64,000 bases of DNA. Source: Pseudidiomarina halophila. GTDB lineage: Bacteria; Pseudomonadota; Gammaproteobacteria; Enterobacterales; Alteromonadaceae. How positions within the stretch are numbered: position 1 is the stretch's first letter; each line of letters opens with the position of its first letter. A program made the position numbers and the translations under genes. The stretch is from NCBI RefSeq assembly GCF_003987215.1, contig NZ_PIPW01000004.1, positions 1 to 64,000 of the forward strand. The letters are read 5' to 3'. This document shows, piece after piece, positions 28,077-38,155 of this stretch. Under the pieces are notes generated by a model. The model saw nothing but the letters and a program-made list of their open reading frames with translations. It ran no database searches and was not told where the DNA came from.

Positions 28077-29090
28077 TTAGACGTTGCGTTTGTCGCTGTA
28101 CCAGTTGACTTCGCATTCGTAGTCCTGGACTTGATCGACCACGCCAAGGGTGAGCGCAAACAACGCCATTCGAATAAGCACGCCATTGTCGGCTTGACGG
28201 AATATGGCCAAATTAGGATTTTGGTTCAAATCATTATCAAGTTCGTTCGCTTCCGCCCGCGAGTCGCGCGGTAACGGATGCATGATGACCGTGTTGGGCT
28301 TGTAATGTTTGGTGTAAATCTCGCTGTTTAAGCGGAACTTGCCACGGTATTGATCCGCTTCTTGTGGCGAGGTGAAACGCTCTTGTTGGATGCGCGTTTG
28401 ATAAATAATGTCAGCATCTGAGCTGCCACTGACCTGATCGGTCACGTTAACTTCATGACCAGCGTTGCTTAGCGCAGACATAACGCTGTCGGGCATCATT
28501 AATTCGCGTGGTGAAATCAGTGTGAAACGCACATTATCGTACAGCGCCAGTAGTCGCGACAGTGAATGCACCGTACGACCAAATTTGAGGTCGCCCATCA
28601 TACAGATGTGCATACCATCGACAGTATGGCCATGATACGCCAATTCTTTTTTGATGGTGTAAAGGTCAAGCAGGGCTTGCGTCGGGTGCTCGTTGGCGCC
28701 GTCACCACCGTTGATAACAGGGACGCGGCTACCTTCGGCAAATTCTGCAACTGCGCCGGATTTTGGATGGCGCATTGCAATAACATCGCTGTAGCTGCTG
28801 AGCACCCGAGCGGTGTCATACAGTGATTCGCCTTTGGCTAACGCTGAACTCTCCATCCCGGTGGTTTCCCGAACTTCGCCACCGAGCAGGTTAAATGCGG
28901 TGCCGAAACTCACCCGGGTACGTGTTGAAGGTTCAAAAAACAGGTTACCGAGAATCGCTCCATCGAGCACGCGCGTGCGTTTTTGTCGACGTGCGTAGGG
29001 CAGCATGCGGTCTGCCACTGCGAAGATCTCGTCGATACTGTCCCGATTGAATTGGTCAACAGAAAGAATGTTGGCGCCAGTGAAGTTCAT
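28077..29090 (-). CDS. pyrB: Aspartate carbamoyltransferase catalytic chain
   Basis: Joins carbamoyl phosphate and aspartate in pyrimidine synthesis. 337 residues; carbamoyl-phosphate loop FEPSTRTR (52-59), and GDGANEHPTQALLDLYT and MHPLPRDSR (aspartate side) intact. It is longer than the E. coli chain (311) and no pyrI regulatory-chain gene is adjacent, so allosteric control by PyrI is not evident. The upstream gap to hemJ (100 bases) contains TATAAC (minus strand) as a possible -10. Confidence 0.95.
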   Translation of the reverse strand: MNFTGANILSVDQFNRDSIDEIFAVADRMLPYARRQKRTRVLDGAILGNLFFEPSTRTRVSFGTAFNLLGGEVRETTGMESSALAKGESLYDTARVLSSYSDVIAMRHPKSGAVAEFAEGSRVPVINGGDGANEHPTQALLDLYTIKKELAYHGHTVDGMHICMMGDLKFGRTVHSLSRLLALYDNVRFTLISPRELMMPDSVMSALSNAGHEVNVTDQVSGSSDADIIYQTRIQQERFTSPQEADQYRGKFRLNSEIYTKHYKPNTVIMHPLPRDSRAEANELDNDLNQNPNLAIFRQADNGVLIRMALFALTLGVVDQVQDYECEVNWYSDKRNV

Positions 29091-29190
29091 GTGTTGCGGC
29101 CTCAGTGATTAACAAAAAGAGTAGCGAAAAGTTGATCAAACACTGGACCGTTATACTAGCAGATAGCGCAGCTAAAAAGAATGTTCGCCA

Positions 29191-29619
29191 CTAAAATGGC
29201 TTGAGTATTGCCAGCAATACGATAGCGAACAGAGCGAGTACCGGAATCTCGTTAAAGATACGATAGAATTTATGACTACGGCGATTGCGGTCGTGGCGGA
29301 AGTCAGCCAGCAACTTGAAACAGTAGATATGGTACGCATATAAAAAGGCAACCAGGAGCAATTTAATATGCATCCAGCCGCTTGCCGCAAACCATGCGCT
29401 GCCGTACGCGACGATTAACCAGAGACCAAACACCAGCGTCAACACGGCAAAAGGCGTGACAAAATAGAGTAAGCGGCGTTCCATCACTTTAAGCTGGGCA
29501 CTGACTTCAGCTGATTCGGTCTGGGCGTGATAGACAAACAAGCGCGGCAGATAGAAAATTCCGGCGAACCAGGCCACCATAAAGATGATGTGCAGGGCTT
29601 TCACCCAGAGTAAAGTCAT
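29191..29619 (-). CDS. hemJ: Protoporphyrinogen IX oxidase HemJ (CopD-like fold)
   Basis: A 142-residue four-helix membrane protein of the HemJ/UPF0093 family, catalysing the penultimate step of haem synthesis (protoporphyrinogen to protoporphyrin). H10 in VKALHIIFMVAWFAG is the conserved haem ligand and K86 in GWMHIKLLL the conserved lysine; four membrane segments at about 5-25, 50-72, 82-104 and 122-140. hemL lies two genes downstream on the same strand, consistent with a haem role. A CopD-type copper protein is a less likely reading. Confidence 0.87.
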   Translation of the reverse strand: MTLLWVKALHIIFMVAWFAGIFYLPRLFVYHAQTESAEVSAQLKVMERRLLYFVTPFAVLTLVFGLWLIVAYGSAWFAASGWMHIKLLLVAFLYAYHIYCFKLLADFRHDRNRRSHKFYRIFNEIPVLALFAIVLLAILKPF

Positions 29620-29677
29620 TGTCTATTCCTTGTAAGCTGCGTAGCATGTCGTGCGTTCCATGATAAGAAGAGCCGCC

Positions 29678-30364
29678 ATGAATGAGAAGCAAAAATTTAC
29701 CTTAATTGTCGGAGCTGCTATTGGCTCGCTTGCCTTAGGGTACCTTATTGGCGCCGGGCAAAGCTGGTATTTACTGGAGCGCGTAAACACCCTTGAGCTC
29801 CAGGTTGAACGCTTGTACGAGCAAGTTGAAACAGCGGACTATGAGAAGCACATTGCCGAAGTCGAATTAGGTATTGAACGTGCCGCCAGTGAACAGTTGC
29901 AGCAAGACCTTGCGGTAAGGCAGGACGAAGTACTGGCATTAAAGCGTGAACTCGCGTTTTACCAAAAAATTATGGCGCCGGAGCTGGAAGCTCAAGGGGT
30001 GGTGATCGACGCCTTTGAACTGCGTCCGTTGCGACAGTCCGGGCATTATCAGTTTCGTTTGGCGGTGGTGCAGACGGATCGTCAGCGTGGCGGGGTAAAA
30101 GGCGTTTTGGGCTTAACCTTAAATGGCTTATTGAATGGCGATAAAGTTGTACTCGATCTGTTTGAGTTAGCCGAACTGCCCGACAGCGAGAAAGAATTTA
30201 GTATGCGTTACTTTAAAGTACAAACCGGCAGCTTTCGCTTGCCTGAAAACTTTGAGCCGGAAAGCATTGATGTACGGGTGAATTTAGAAGGAACAGGAAA
30301 TACTTTGCTGGAACGTACGTTTTTGTGGAGCGAGCTGGCGCAGACGCCCGCCGGCAATACTTGA
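29678..30364 (+). CDS. DUF6776 family membrane-anchored coiled-coil protein
   Basis: A 228-residue protein: short cytoplasmic N-terminus, one membrane helix (about 9-25), a coiled coil at about 33-100 rich in Leu/Glu heptads, and a C-terminal mixed alpha/beta domain (about 105-220) recognised as DUF6776-like. Probably anchored in the inner membrane with the C-terminal domain outside. Start chosen at the ATG at 29678 with AAGAAGAG upstream, rather than the ATG at 29651. Function unknown. It precedes erpA by 55 bases. Confidence 0.75.
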   Translation: MNEKQKFTLIVGAAIGSLALGYLIGAGQSWYLLERVNTLELQVERLYEQVETADYEKHIAEVELGIERAASEQLQQDLAVRQDEVLALKRELAFYQKIMAPELEAQGVVIDAFELRPLRQSGHYQFRLAVVQTDRQRGGVKGVLGLTLNGLLNGDKVVLDLFELAELPDSEKEFSMRYFKVQTGSFRLPENFEPESIDVRVNLEGTGNTLLERTFLWSELAQTPAGNT

Positions 30365-30419
30365 CCCTTTTACTCAGGTACGAGAAAATAGCGTTCTAAC
30401 CATCGGAGGTAGTAAACGA

Positions 30420-30767
30420 ATGACTGATGCAGCGCAAGCGATGCCTATCCAATTTACCGAGGCAGCCGCAAATAAAGTGAAAACCCTTATCGCAGATGAA
30501 GAAAATCCTGCGTTGAAGCTGCGTGTGTACGTAACAGGTGGTGGTTGTTCAGGGTTTCAGTATGGCTTTACGTTCGATGAGAAAGTAAACGCGGGCGATA
30601 TGGAAATTGAGAAGAACGGTGTCATCCTGGTGGTTGACCCGATGAGTTTGCAGTATTTGGTTGGCGGTACGGTAAATTACGAAGAAGGCCTGCAAGGGGC
30701 ACGTTTCTTTGTTGAGAACCCTAACGCGACCACCACCTGTGGCTGTGGTGCAAGCTTCGCCGTTTAA
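30420..30767 (+). CDS. erpA: Iron-sulfur cluster insertion protein ErpA
   Basis: A-type carrier delivering [4Fe-4S] clusters to essential apoproteins such as IspG. 115 residues. The three cluster cysteines are C43 in [11 protein letters not shown], and C107 and C109 in TTCGCGASF, equivalent to C42, C106 and C108 of E. coli. GGAGGT is about 9 bases upstream of the ATG. Confidence 0.97.
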   Translation: MTDAAQAMPIQFTEAAANKVKTLIADEENPALKLRVYVTGGGCSGFQYGFTFDEKVNAGDMEIEKNGVILVVDPMSLQYLVGGTVNYEEGLQGARFFVENPNATTTCGCGASFAV

Positions 30768-30860
30768 GCCAATATCATCATTGCTCGTAAGTAGAGTGAA
30801 TGATGCCTTCCTGTCAGCTTTACGTTAGAATGCCTTCTTCATTTGCAGGGGAGGTATTCT

Positions 30861-32174
30861 ATGAGTTCTTATGCGGCACATATAGCAACAGTGCAAGCGC
30901 GGTTTGATGCGGCACTGGCTGCCACCAACTTCGATTCAGTATTAATTTACGCGGGCCAACCGCGAGTTGCCTTTCTTGACGATAATCCTGCGCCGTTTAA
31001 AGTGAATCCTCTGTTCAAGTATTGGCTACCTGTTACTGAAAGCCCAAAAAGTGCGATTTTTTATGAACGTGGGCAAAAGCCTGTGTTGTTTCTGTTTCAG
31101 GCACGCGACTTCTGGCATGCTCCGGTTAAAATTGAACCCGCTGAATGGCAGAACCACTTCGAACTTGTGGTGATTGACGATTTAGCACAATTAACGAGCA
31201 AGCTCGGCAGTAAAATCTACGATGCGGCCTTTATCGGTGAAGATTTTGCCGAGCCCGTGGCGAGCTGGCAGGTGCAGGCACATAATCCGCAGGCACTGCT
31301 TGACCATCTGCACTTTCATCGAGCGATCAAAACCGATTGGGAAGTGGAAAATCTGCGTCTTGCCAATGAACTTGCTACTCGTGCGCATCTGGCCGCGCGT
31401 GATGCGTTTCTGGCAGGTAAAAGCGAGCTTGAAATCCATCACGCCTATCTTGCAGAAATTAATTTTCGCGAGAGCCAGTTACCCTACAACAGCATCGTAG
31501 GTCTGAACGAACACGGTGCTATTTTGCACTATGACGTTTATGAGACTAAAGCGCCGGCCGAGAGCCGCTCTTTCTTAATTGATGCTGGCGCGACCTACAA
31601 TGGTTACTGTGCGGATATTACCCGCACTTACGCCCGTGAAGATGGCTTCTTTGCTGATTTGGTGGCGGCAATGGACACTGCGCAGCAAGACTTGCTGACT
31701 GAAATCAAGCCCGGCGTCGATTATTACCAGCTGCATGTTTCTCAACACCTCAAAGTTGCTCAGATCTTAAGTGATTTCGGCTTCGTCAAAGGGTCCGCAC
31801 AAAGCATTTACGAGCAAGGCTTCACTAGTGCGTTCTTCCCGCATGGCCTCGGTCATTTTATCGGACTTCAGGTGCATGACGTTGGCGGTTTCCTGCGTAA
31901 TGATCGGGGTGATACCTTTGATCGCGATCCGCGTCACCCATTCTTGCGATTGTTACGTCCAGTGGAAGAAGGTCAGGTCTTTACTATCGAACCAGGACTT
32001 TATGTGGTCGATCAGTTACTGGAAGCGCATGCTGACGCGAAAGAACTGAACTGGGATCGCATTGCTGAGCTGCGCCCTTATGGCGGTGTGCGTATTGAGG
32101 ACAGTATTGTTGTGGGTGCAGAAGGTAACAACGAAAACCTTACCCGCGATGCGTTCGCGAAACTGGATGCCTGA
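30861..32174 (+). CDS. pepQ: Xaa-Pro dipeptidase (prolidase)
   Basis: Cleaves dipeptides with C-terminal proline; members from Alteromonas also hydrolyse organophosphates as a side activity (OPAA). 437 residues, pita-bread fold with the five metal ligands visible in order: two Asp in IDAGATYNGYCADITR, His in FPHGLGHFIG, Glu in TIEPGLY and Glu in GVRIEDS. Start chosen at ATG 30861 with GGGGAGG 6 bases upstream. Convergent with anmK, 11 bases apart. Confidence 0.95.
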   Translation: MSSYAAHIATVQARFDAALAATNFDSVLIYAGQPRVAFLDDNPAPFKVNPLFKYWLPVTESPKSAIFYERGQKPVLFLFQARDFWHAPVKIEPAEWQNHFELVVIDDLAQLTSKLGSKIYDAAFIGEDFAEPVASWQVQAHNPQALLDHLHFHRAIKTDWEVENLRLANELATRAHLAARDAFLAGKSELEIHHAYLAEINFRESQLPYNSIVGLNEHGAILHYDVYETKAPAESRSFLIDAGATYNGYCADITRTYAREDGFFADLVAAMDTAQQDLLTEIKPGVDYYQLHVSQHLKVAQILSDFGFVKGSAQSIYEQGFTSAFFPHGLGHFIGLQVHDVGGFLRNDRGDTFDRDPRHPFLRLLRPVEEGQVFTIEPGLYVVDQLLEAHADAKELNWDRIAELRPYGGVRIEDSIVVGAEGNNENLTRDAFAKLDA

Positions 32175-32185
32175 GGTAAACCAGC

Positions 32186-33328
32186 TTAAGGAAGGAAAAG
32201 TCCACCGAGTACAGTGGCGCGGCTAGCGCCCGTCACTGCCGGAAGATTACCAGGTTGGCGCAGCATGTACTGCTGTGCCAGCCAGGCAAAGGCCATCCCT
32301 TCCAAATGCTGTGGATCGACGCCTAAGGCCGTAACGCTTTGCCAGTCAGCCTCAGGATAGTGCGCCGCTAATCGTGCCATCAGATGGCTGTTGAAGGCGC
32401 CTCCGCCAGCGACGAAGACATTACTGACCGGTGCTTTAGTACTTTGTGTCAGCCCCTTAGCTACCGTTGCGGCAGTAAATTCAACCAGGGTAGCCTGAAT
32501 ATCTTCGCCACGCCAGGTCTGCTCTGCTTCACCGTAGCGCTCAAGGTAGCCGAGTAACCAGTCGTAGTTAAAATACTCGCGCCCGGTGCTTTTTGGCGGC
32601 GACTGCTGCACATAGTCATCGGCGAGCATGGCTTCAAGCAACTCAGCAAGAACCTTCCCACTTGCGCCATAAGCCCCGTTAGCATCGTAGCCAACGTCCG
32701 AGTCCGGGTGCTGTAACTGGTACCAGAGGTCCAGCAAGGTATTGGCCGGGCCGGTATCAAAACCCGTTACCTGATTATCCGCGTTCGTCAGTACGGTAAT
32801 ATTTGCTATACCACCTAGGTTAAGCACTGCAGCTGAACTGCCTTTAGCTATACGCTGGCGGAACAAAGCTTCGTGAAATGCCGGAACCAACGGCGCTCCC
32901 TGACCACCTAAGGCGATATCTTTGCGGCGAAAATCTGCCACTACGGGAATGCCGGTTAGCGCGGCCAGAGTATTGGGATCGCCAAGTTGCATGGTGTAGG
33001 GCGTCAGGGCGTCAGGCATATGGCGAACGGTTTGCCCATGGCTGCCGATAGCGGCAACGGCCTGAGGCTTTGTCTTCGCCAGCCGCAGCAAGTTAATAAC
33101 AACCTCGGCGCTGTATTCAGCAAATTGCCGATCCGCCGTAGCCAGGCGGTGCAATTCGTTGTTTCCAGGGCTGCACAAGTGCTGTAACTCAGCTTTTAAG
33201 TCTGCCGGAAGAGTTTGGCAGTAGTGGTGTAGTAGCTTGGGTTGGCTGCTGCTGAAGTCGACCAGCACGGCATCAAGTCCGTCCATGCTGGTGCCTGACA
33301 TCAGACCAATATAGAGCTGATCGCTCAT
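32186..33328 (-). CDS. anmK: Anhydro-N-acetylmuramic acid kinase
   Basis: Opens and phosphorylates 1,6-anhydro-MurNAc released from the cell wall, giving MurNAc-6-phosphate. 380 residues of the ASKHA fold; N-terminal LMSGTSMDGLDAVL, IGSHGQTVRH, LNLGGIANIT and FDTGPANTLLD motifs intact. It starts 2 bases after the M23 endopeptidase gene, an order common in Pseudomonas and Alteromonadales. Relevant to the AmgK-like gene further along. Confidence 0.96.
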   Translation of the reverse strand: MSDQLYIGLMSGTSMDGLDAVLVDFSSSQPKLLHHYCQTLPADLKAELQHLCSPGNNELHRLATADRQFAEYSAEVVINLLRLAKTKPQAVAAIGSHGQTVRHMPDALTPYTMQLGDPNTLAALTGIPVVADFRRKDIALGGQGAPLVPAFHEALFRQRIAKGSSAAVLNLGGIANITVLTNADNQVTGFDTGPANTLLDLWYQLQHPDSDVGYDANGAYGASGKVLAELLEAMLADDYVQQSPPKSTGREYFNYDWLLGYLERYGEAEQTWRGEDIQATLVEFTAATVAKGLTQSTKAPVSNVFVAGGGAFNSHLMARLAAHYPEADWQSVTALGVDPQHLEGMAFAWLAQQYMLRQPGNLPAVTGASRATVLGGLFLP

Positions 33329-33330
33329 AA

Positions 33331-34725
33331 TCAGCGCATGGCCAGGAAGACGCGCTTATTGTCTGCCAGCATCGCTAAACGCTGTTCAGCAATTTGCTTG
33401 AACTCTGGCATTTCGCTTGCGGTCAGTGATTCGGCCTCTGGGAACTTCACGGTGCGCGGGTTGCGATGCACCCCGTCGACCAGAAATTCATAATGCAAGT
33501 GAGCACCGGTGACCCGGCCAGTGGCACCAACACGACCAATCAGGTCGCCTTGTTTTACGCGGTCACCGCGTTTTACTGTACGTTTGCTCAAATGCAGGTA
33601 TTTGGTGACGTAACGCTCACCGTGCTGGATAAAGACATAGTTGCCGTTCAGATTATTGTAGGCACTGGCGATGACTTTGCCGCTACCCGAGGACATGACC
33701 GGCGTACCAACATTGGCGGCGTAGTCGATGCCATTGTGCGGTCGCACGCGCCCGGTAACTGGGTGCAGGCGACGCGGGTTAAAGCTTGAACTGATATAGG
33801 TAAACTTCACCGGCGAGCGCAAAAATGATTTACGCATAGCATTGCCGTTGGTGGCGTAGTAGTCGCCATTACTGTGCAATATGGCCTGAAACTTACGGTC
33901 CTGATTCACGAATTCAGCAGCGAGTACGCGACCGTAGCCAACAAATTCGCCGTCGACATATTCTTTTTCATAGATGACCGAAAACTCATCGCCCTTGCGT
34001 AAGTCGAGGGCAAAATCGATATCCCAACCAAAGATGTTGGCGATACTCATGATCTGGTTTTCGGTTAAGCCTGCGTTAATACCGGCATTCCAGAAACTGG
34101 ACTCAATTTCCGCATAAGCGAAAGCTTCCTGGATTTGCACTTCTTTGGTATCGATCTCGCTGGCGTAACCTTGCTCAGTCTGGCTGACAATGAGGGTATC
34201 GATAGGGCTAATCTGATAGGCCAGCTGCAACAGTTGGCCGTCAGCATCCCTGGCGAAACGCAAGGTATCACCCGGATGAATCTTTAGCAGGTATTTATTG
34301 GCTTGTTTATCGCGCGTTAAGCGATAAAGTTGCTGGGGTGTAAACCCCATCACGTCAAAGATGCGTGCCAGGCTGTCGCCGGATTTGACTTCGTAGCCAC
34401 TCCATTGGACCGCAGGCTCAACAGGTTCCTGTACCGCAATGGTGTCTGCGGCTGCAGTTGAGTCGACCGCAGGCTTAAGCTGCACTGCTGATGTTGCCGG
34501 TGCCGTGATTTGATCTTTGAGTTTGACCGGGATCTCAAAGCGCTCACCTAAAATGAGTTGTTTGTCAGCAAGCTTAGGATCAGAGGTATTACGCGACGCG
34601 GTCGCTTGCTCTGATGGCAGCAACATGACAATTAACGTCGCGAGGCAGACCCCCGACAATAAAAGCTGGTGACGTCGTGGCAATTGTTTAAGAAAACCTG
34701 CCATTCTTAGAGTTAATACCTTCAT
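33331..34725 (-). CDS. mepM: M23 peptidoglycan DD-endopeptidase (MepM type)
   Basis: A 464-residue periplasmic cell-wall endopeptidase anchored by an N-terminal helix (about 20-36). An OapA/LysM-like domain covers about 108-160 and the LytM/M23 domain about 320-420. Zinc ligands are H330 and D334 in HNGID and H411 in HLHYE, with H378 and H409 as further catalytic residues. It cleaves D-Ala-mDAP crosslinks to allow wall expansion. AGGA lies 5 bases upstream of the ATG. Divergent from tyrS. Confidence 0.92.
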   Translation of the reverse strand: MKVLTLRMAGFLKQLPRRHQLLLSGVCLATLIVMLLPSEQATASRNTSDPKLADKQLILGERFEIPVKLKDQITAPATSAVQLKPAVDSTAAADTIAVQEPVEPAVQWSGYEVKSGDSLARIFDVMGFTPQQLYRLTRDKQANKYLLKIHPGDTLRFARDADGQLLQLAYQISPIDTLIVSQTEQGYASEIDTKEVQIQEAFAYAEIESSFWNAGINAGLTENQIMSIANIFGWDIDFALDLRKGDEFSVIYEKEYVDGEFVGYGRVLAAEFVNQDRKFQAILHSNGDYYATNGNAMRKSFLRSPVKFTYISSSFNPRRLHPVTGRVRPHNGIDYAANVGTPVMSSGSGKVIASAYNNLNGNYVFIQHGERYVTKYLHLSKRTVKRGDRVKQGDLIGRVGATGRVTGAHLHYEFLVDGVHRNPRTVKFPEAESLTASEMPEFKQIAEQRLAMLADNKRVFLAMR

Positions 34726-34830
34726 ATACTTCCTGAAGTTAGCGCGTTGGAAAGCTCGATTTCCCCTAGTTCTTGTCGCAGAATAATACGAAGTGCAAGC
34801 TTTTTCCAGTCGCTTTACCTTTATTTCCGC

Positions 34831-34859
34831 TTAAAAGACCGTGTTAAATAGCATACAAT
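34831..34859 (+). promoter_or_regulatory. Probable sigma-70 promoter of tyrS
   Basis: TTAAAA (34831-34836), a 17-base spacer, and TACAAT (34854-34859). The predicted start is about 50 bases before the tyrS ATG. No T-box would be expected in a gammaproteobacterium and none is seen. Confidence 0.5.
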
Positions 34860-34915
34860 GTACCGTTTCGGGAAGTATACCGGGTCAGTGTCTATAGCTT
34901 AGGAGTATGAAAGTA

Positions 34916-36118
34916 ATGACAAAATCAGCGGCGGATGCGTTTGCAGAGATAGCACGAGGTACAGAAGAAATTCTGCTCGCCGACGAACTTAAAGATAAGC
35001 TCGCAAAAGGCAAGCCTTTGGTGATCAAGGCCGGATTTGACCCGACAGCGCCCGATCTACACCTTGGTCACACCGTGTTGATTAATAAAATGCGGGCATT
35101 CCAGGACCTGGGCCATGACATCGTCTTCCTGATCGGTGATTTTACCGGCATGATCGGTGACCCAACGGGTAAAAACGTAACCCGAAAGCCGTTATCACGT
35201 GATGATGTGATAGCCAACGCGCAAACTTACAAAGAACAGGTTTTTAAAATTCTGGATCCGAGCAAAACCCAGATCCGCTTTAATTCAGAGTGGATGAATG
35301 AGTTGGGCTCTGATGGCATGATTAAACTGGCGGCACGGCAAACCGTCGCGCGCATGCTGGAACGTGATGACTTTAAAAAACGTTATGCGAGCGGTCAGCC
35401 GATAGCTATTCATGAATTTTTGTACCCGCTGGTGCAGGGCTGGGATTCAGTCGCATTACGCGCAGATGTCGAGCTTGGTGGCACGGATCAACGCTTCAAT
35501 TTGCTGATGGGGCGCGAACTGCAAAAAGATGAAGGGCAAATTCCGCAAACGGTCATTATGGTGCCGTTACTTGAAGGCCTGGACGGTGTGCAAAAAATGT
35601 CTAAATCGCTGGGCAATTACGTCGGCATTACCGAGCCAGCGAACGATATGTTCGGTAAGCTGATGTCGGTATCTGACGAACTTATGTGGCGCTACTTTGA
35701 ATTGTTGAGTTTCCGGCCGTTAGAAGAGCTGGCAGAATTTAAGCAAGCGGTCAGAGATGGTGCCAACCCACGCGATTTCAAAGTGTTGCTGGCCAAAGAA
35801 ATCATTGCCCGGTTTCATGACGAAGCGGCGGCGGATGCAGCGGAACAAGATTTCGTGCAACGTTTCAGTAAAAATGCAATTCCCGATGACATGCCGGAAG
35901 TGACAGTAGCTGCACCAGAGGGTGAGATAGGTATTTGCTATCTGTTGAAAGAAGCCAACTTAGTCAACTCGACTTCTGATGCGATGCGGATGATCAAGCA
36001 GAACGCGGTGAAAATAGATGGTGAAAAAGTTACCGATACCAAGCAAATGATTGCAACCGGTACTTCAGCTGTGTACCAGGTTGGTAAGCGCAAGTTTGCG
36101 CGGGTCAGCGTAGCTTAA
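34916..36118 (+). CDS. tyrS: Tyrosyl-tRNA synthetase
   Basis: Charges tRNA(Tyr). 400 residues of the TyrZ-like bacterial subclass: class I motifs HLGH (49-52) and KMSKS (227-231), catalytic core, and a C-terminal S4 RNA-binding domain at about 335-398. I prefer the ATG at 34916 because AGGAG (34901-34905) is 10 bases away; the in-frame ATG at 34907 leaves only one base of spacing. Its stop overlaps the end of apaH by 4 bases on the opposite strand. Confidence 0.96.
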   Translation: MTKSAADAFAEIARGTEEILLADELKDKLAKGKPLVIKAGFDPTAPDLHLGHTVLINKMRAFQDLGHDIVFLIGDFTGMIGDPTGKNVTRKPLSRDDVIANAQTYKEQVFKILDPSKTQIRFNSEWMNELGSDGMIKLAARQTVARMLERDDFKKRYASGQPIAIHEFLYPLVQGWDSVALRADVELGGTDQRFNLLMGRELQKDEGQIPQTVIMVPLLEGLDGVQKMSKSLGNYVGITEPANDMFGKLMSVSDELMWRYFELLSFRPLEELAEFKQAVRDGANPRDFKVLLAKEIIARFHDEAAADAAEQDFVQRFSKNAIPDDMPEVTVAAPEGEIGICYLLKEANLVNSTSDAMRMIKQNAVKIDGEKVTDTKQMIATGTSAVYQVGKRKFARVSVA

Positions 36119-36948
36119 CCCGCCGCCTCAGGATTTTCTGCCTGCCAGCGCTGGCCATCAGGCCAGCGCAGCAGCGTCATATGTTCACCCCAGACACAGC
36201 CAGTATCGAGACCTATAACGTCATCGCGTCCGGTGTTGCCCTGCAGTGCCGCCCAGTGACCAAAAATCAGCGTAACTGGTTGCGGTTGCCAATACACGAA
36301 CCAGGGTTTCAGCCCTTCAGCTTCTGTTTCCTTCGAGGGTGTACCTTTCGCCTGCAAGTCCAGACATTGTTTTGCGTCTAAAAAACGCATACGGGTAAAG
36401 GCATTAATTATAAAGCGGATACGCTCGGGGCCAGCTAACTCTGGCGACCAGCATGGCGGCTCGTTGCCATACATGGTTTGCAGCCATTGGCTAAGCTTTT
36501 GATGGCGCCAGGCGCGCTGCAAACTGACACTGACTTCCTCAGCAAGCTCCGCTGCCTCGGCAAGGGACCACTGTGGGTAAATGCCCGCATGCGTCATGAC
36601 GACGTCATCAACCTGTCGTAACAAGGGTTGCTGGACCAAAAACTCAATCCATTCCTGCTTCTGGGCTTTAGGTAGCGACAACAGCGCATCAAGTTGGTCT
36701 TTGGGGTTGGCTTTACGCACACCGGTTAATACTGCGAGCAGGTTCAGGTCGTGGTTACCAAGTACACACTTTGCCGCACTGCCTAAATCACGCAAACGCT
36801 GTAAACAGGCTAATGAATCAGGACCGCGGGCGACAAAATCGCCGACGCCCCATAGCTCATCAAATCGGGCATCGAATTTTACTGCTGCCAGCAGTTCATC
36901 AAATTGACTGACACAACCCTGCAAATCTCCAACAAAATAGCGTGCCAT
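36115..36948 (-). CDS. apaH: Diadenosine tetraphosphatase
   Basis: Symmetrical Ap4A hydrolase; lowers alarmone-like Np4N and removes Np4-type RNA caps. 277 residues of the calcineurin-type phosphoesterase fold: GDLQG (8-12), [12 protein letters not shown] and HAG motifs are all intact. Last gene of the lptD-surA-pdxA-rsmA-apaG-apaH operon, 14 bases after apaG. Confidence 0.97.
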   Translation of the reverse strand: MARYFVGDLQGCVSQFDELLAAVKFDARFDELWGVGDFVARGPDSLACLQRLRDLGSAAKCVLGNHDLNLLAVLTGVRKANPKDQLDALLSLPKAQKQEWIEFLVQQPLLRQVDDVVMTHAGIYPQWSLAEAAELAEEVSVSLQRAWRHQKLSQWLQTMYGNEPPCWSPELAGPERIRFIINAFTRMRFLDAKQCLDLQAKGTPSKETEAEGLKPWFVYWQPQPVTLIFGHWAALQGNTGRDDVIGLDTGCVWGEHMTLLRWPDGQRWQAENPEAAG

Positions 36949-36962
36949 CAGGTGCTCCGGAA

Positions 36963-37349
36963 TTAGTGCAGAATATTCGGCACAGCGAGCCGGAATGATG
37001 GGATCTCGACGTCAAATTTTTCACCATCAGCCGCCACCATGCCGTAGTGTCCCTCCATGGTACCAATTGGCGTCGCCAGTACCGTTCCGCTGGTGTAACT
37101 GAAGGACTCACCGGCGGCGATATGTGGTTGTTGGCCGACCACGCCGTCGCCTGCTACCCGGGTGATCTTATGATCCGCATCGGTGATGCGCCAGGCGCGG
37201 TTGAGCAGTTGCACAGTTTGTTCGCCATCGTTGCTGATGGTGATGGTATAAGCAAAAACATATTGACCATTATCCGGCGCCGACTGGGCGGCAAGGTAAT
37301 GGGTTTTTACTTCAATTCGGATGTTGTTCGTGCGCGTCGTATCACTCAT
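36963..37349 (-). CDS. apaG: ApaG (DUF525) protein
   Basis: A 128-residue single-domain protein with a fibronectin-III-like beta fold; exact role unresolved, linked to Co2+/Mg2+ tolerance in enteric bacteria. Conserved [26 protein letters not shown] core is present in the first half (about 31-52) and [11 protein letters not shown] near residue 100. ATGA overlap of 4 bases with rsmA, the standard operon order. Confidence 0.96.
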   Translation of the reverse strand: MSDTTRTNNIRIEVKTHYLAAQSAPDNGQYVFAYTITISNDGEQTVQLLNRAWRITDADHKITRVAGDGVVGQQPHIAAGESFSYTSGTVLATPIGTMEGHYGMVAADGEKFDVEIPSFRLAVPNILH

Positions 37350-38155
37350 AAGGCACCTTGGTTTTCATAATACCAGTTGGCAAGGCGACAAAAGTCGGCC
37401 ACTGATAGTGTTTCCGGACGTGCGCCAGGGTCGATACCCAAAGCTTCGAGTTGTTCCTCGGCAATATGCTGTTTCAAGTTATTGCGGATGGTTTTGCGGC
37501 GTTGATTAAACGCGACCAGACAAAGTTTTTGCAAGGTTCTGAAATCGTGTACCGGGTGCGGCGGCTCAGTGTAAGGCGTCAGTCGCACCACTGCTGATTC
37601 CACTTTTGGTGGCGGCGTAAACGCGCCGGCCGGCACCGCTAGCACGGGTTCCACCATACAAGCCTGTTGCACTGCTACGGTTAGTCGACCGTAAGCTTTA
37701 GTGCCTGGCTCAGCTGCTAAGCGGTCCACCACTTCTTTTTGCAGCATAAAGTGCATGTCGGCGATGGCATCCATCTGGTTCAGCAAATGAAAGATAATTG
37801 GGGTGGAGATATTGTACGGAAGATTTCCGAACACTCTTAATTTCTGTCCATCCTGCTGAAACTGATGGAAGTCAGTTTTTAAGGCATCGCCACGGTAAAC
37901 AGTGAGTTTTTGCTGTAAAAACGGGTGCTGCTCCAGCCGGTCGGCCAAATCGCGATCAAGCTCTACCACGGTCAGGTGGTCAATACGGTCACAAACCGGC
38001 TCGGTAAGTGCGGCAAGTCCGGGGCCTATCTCGACCAGCTGCTCGTCCTTTTGCGGATTAATTGCATCGACGATGGCATCAATCACAAAGGTGTCGTGCA
38101 GAAAGTTTTGTCCAAAGCGCTTACGTGCGCGGTGTCCCAAATGCGTTTTTGTCAT
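37346..38155 (-). CDS. rsmA: 16S rRNA m6(2)A1518/A1519 dimethyltransferase
   Basis: KsgA; dimethylates two adjacent adenosines in helix 45 of 16S rRNA and acts as a late check of 30S assembly. 269 residues; SAM motif [10 protein letters not shown], catalytic NLPYNIS motif, and the RNA-binding C-terminal domain are present. Overlaps pdxA by 4 bases and apaG by 4 bases, so translation is coupled through the block. Confidence 0.97.
   Translation of the reverse strand: MTKTHLGHRARKRFGQNFLHDTFVIDAIVDAINPQKDEQLVEIGPGLAALTEPVCDRIDHLTVVELDRDLADRLEQHPFLQQKLTVYRGDALKTDFHQFQQDGQKLRVFGNLPYNISTPIIFHLLNQMDAIADMHFMLQKEVVDRLAAEPGTKAYGRLTVAVQQACMVEPVLAVPAGAFTPPPKVESAVVRLTPYTEPPHPVHDFRTLQKLCLVAFNQRRKTIRNNLKQHIAEEQLEALGIDPGARPETLSVADFCRLANWYYENQGAL

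Noticed and set aside
34907-34915. ATG at 34907 as tyrS start
   Set aside because: AGGAG ends one base before it, too close for initiation; the ATG at 34916 has workable spacing.
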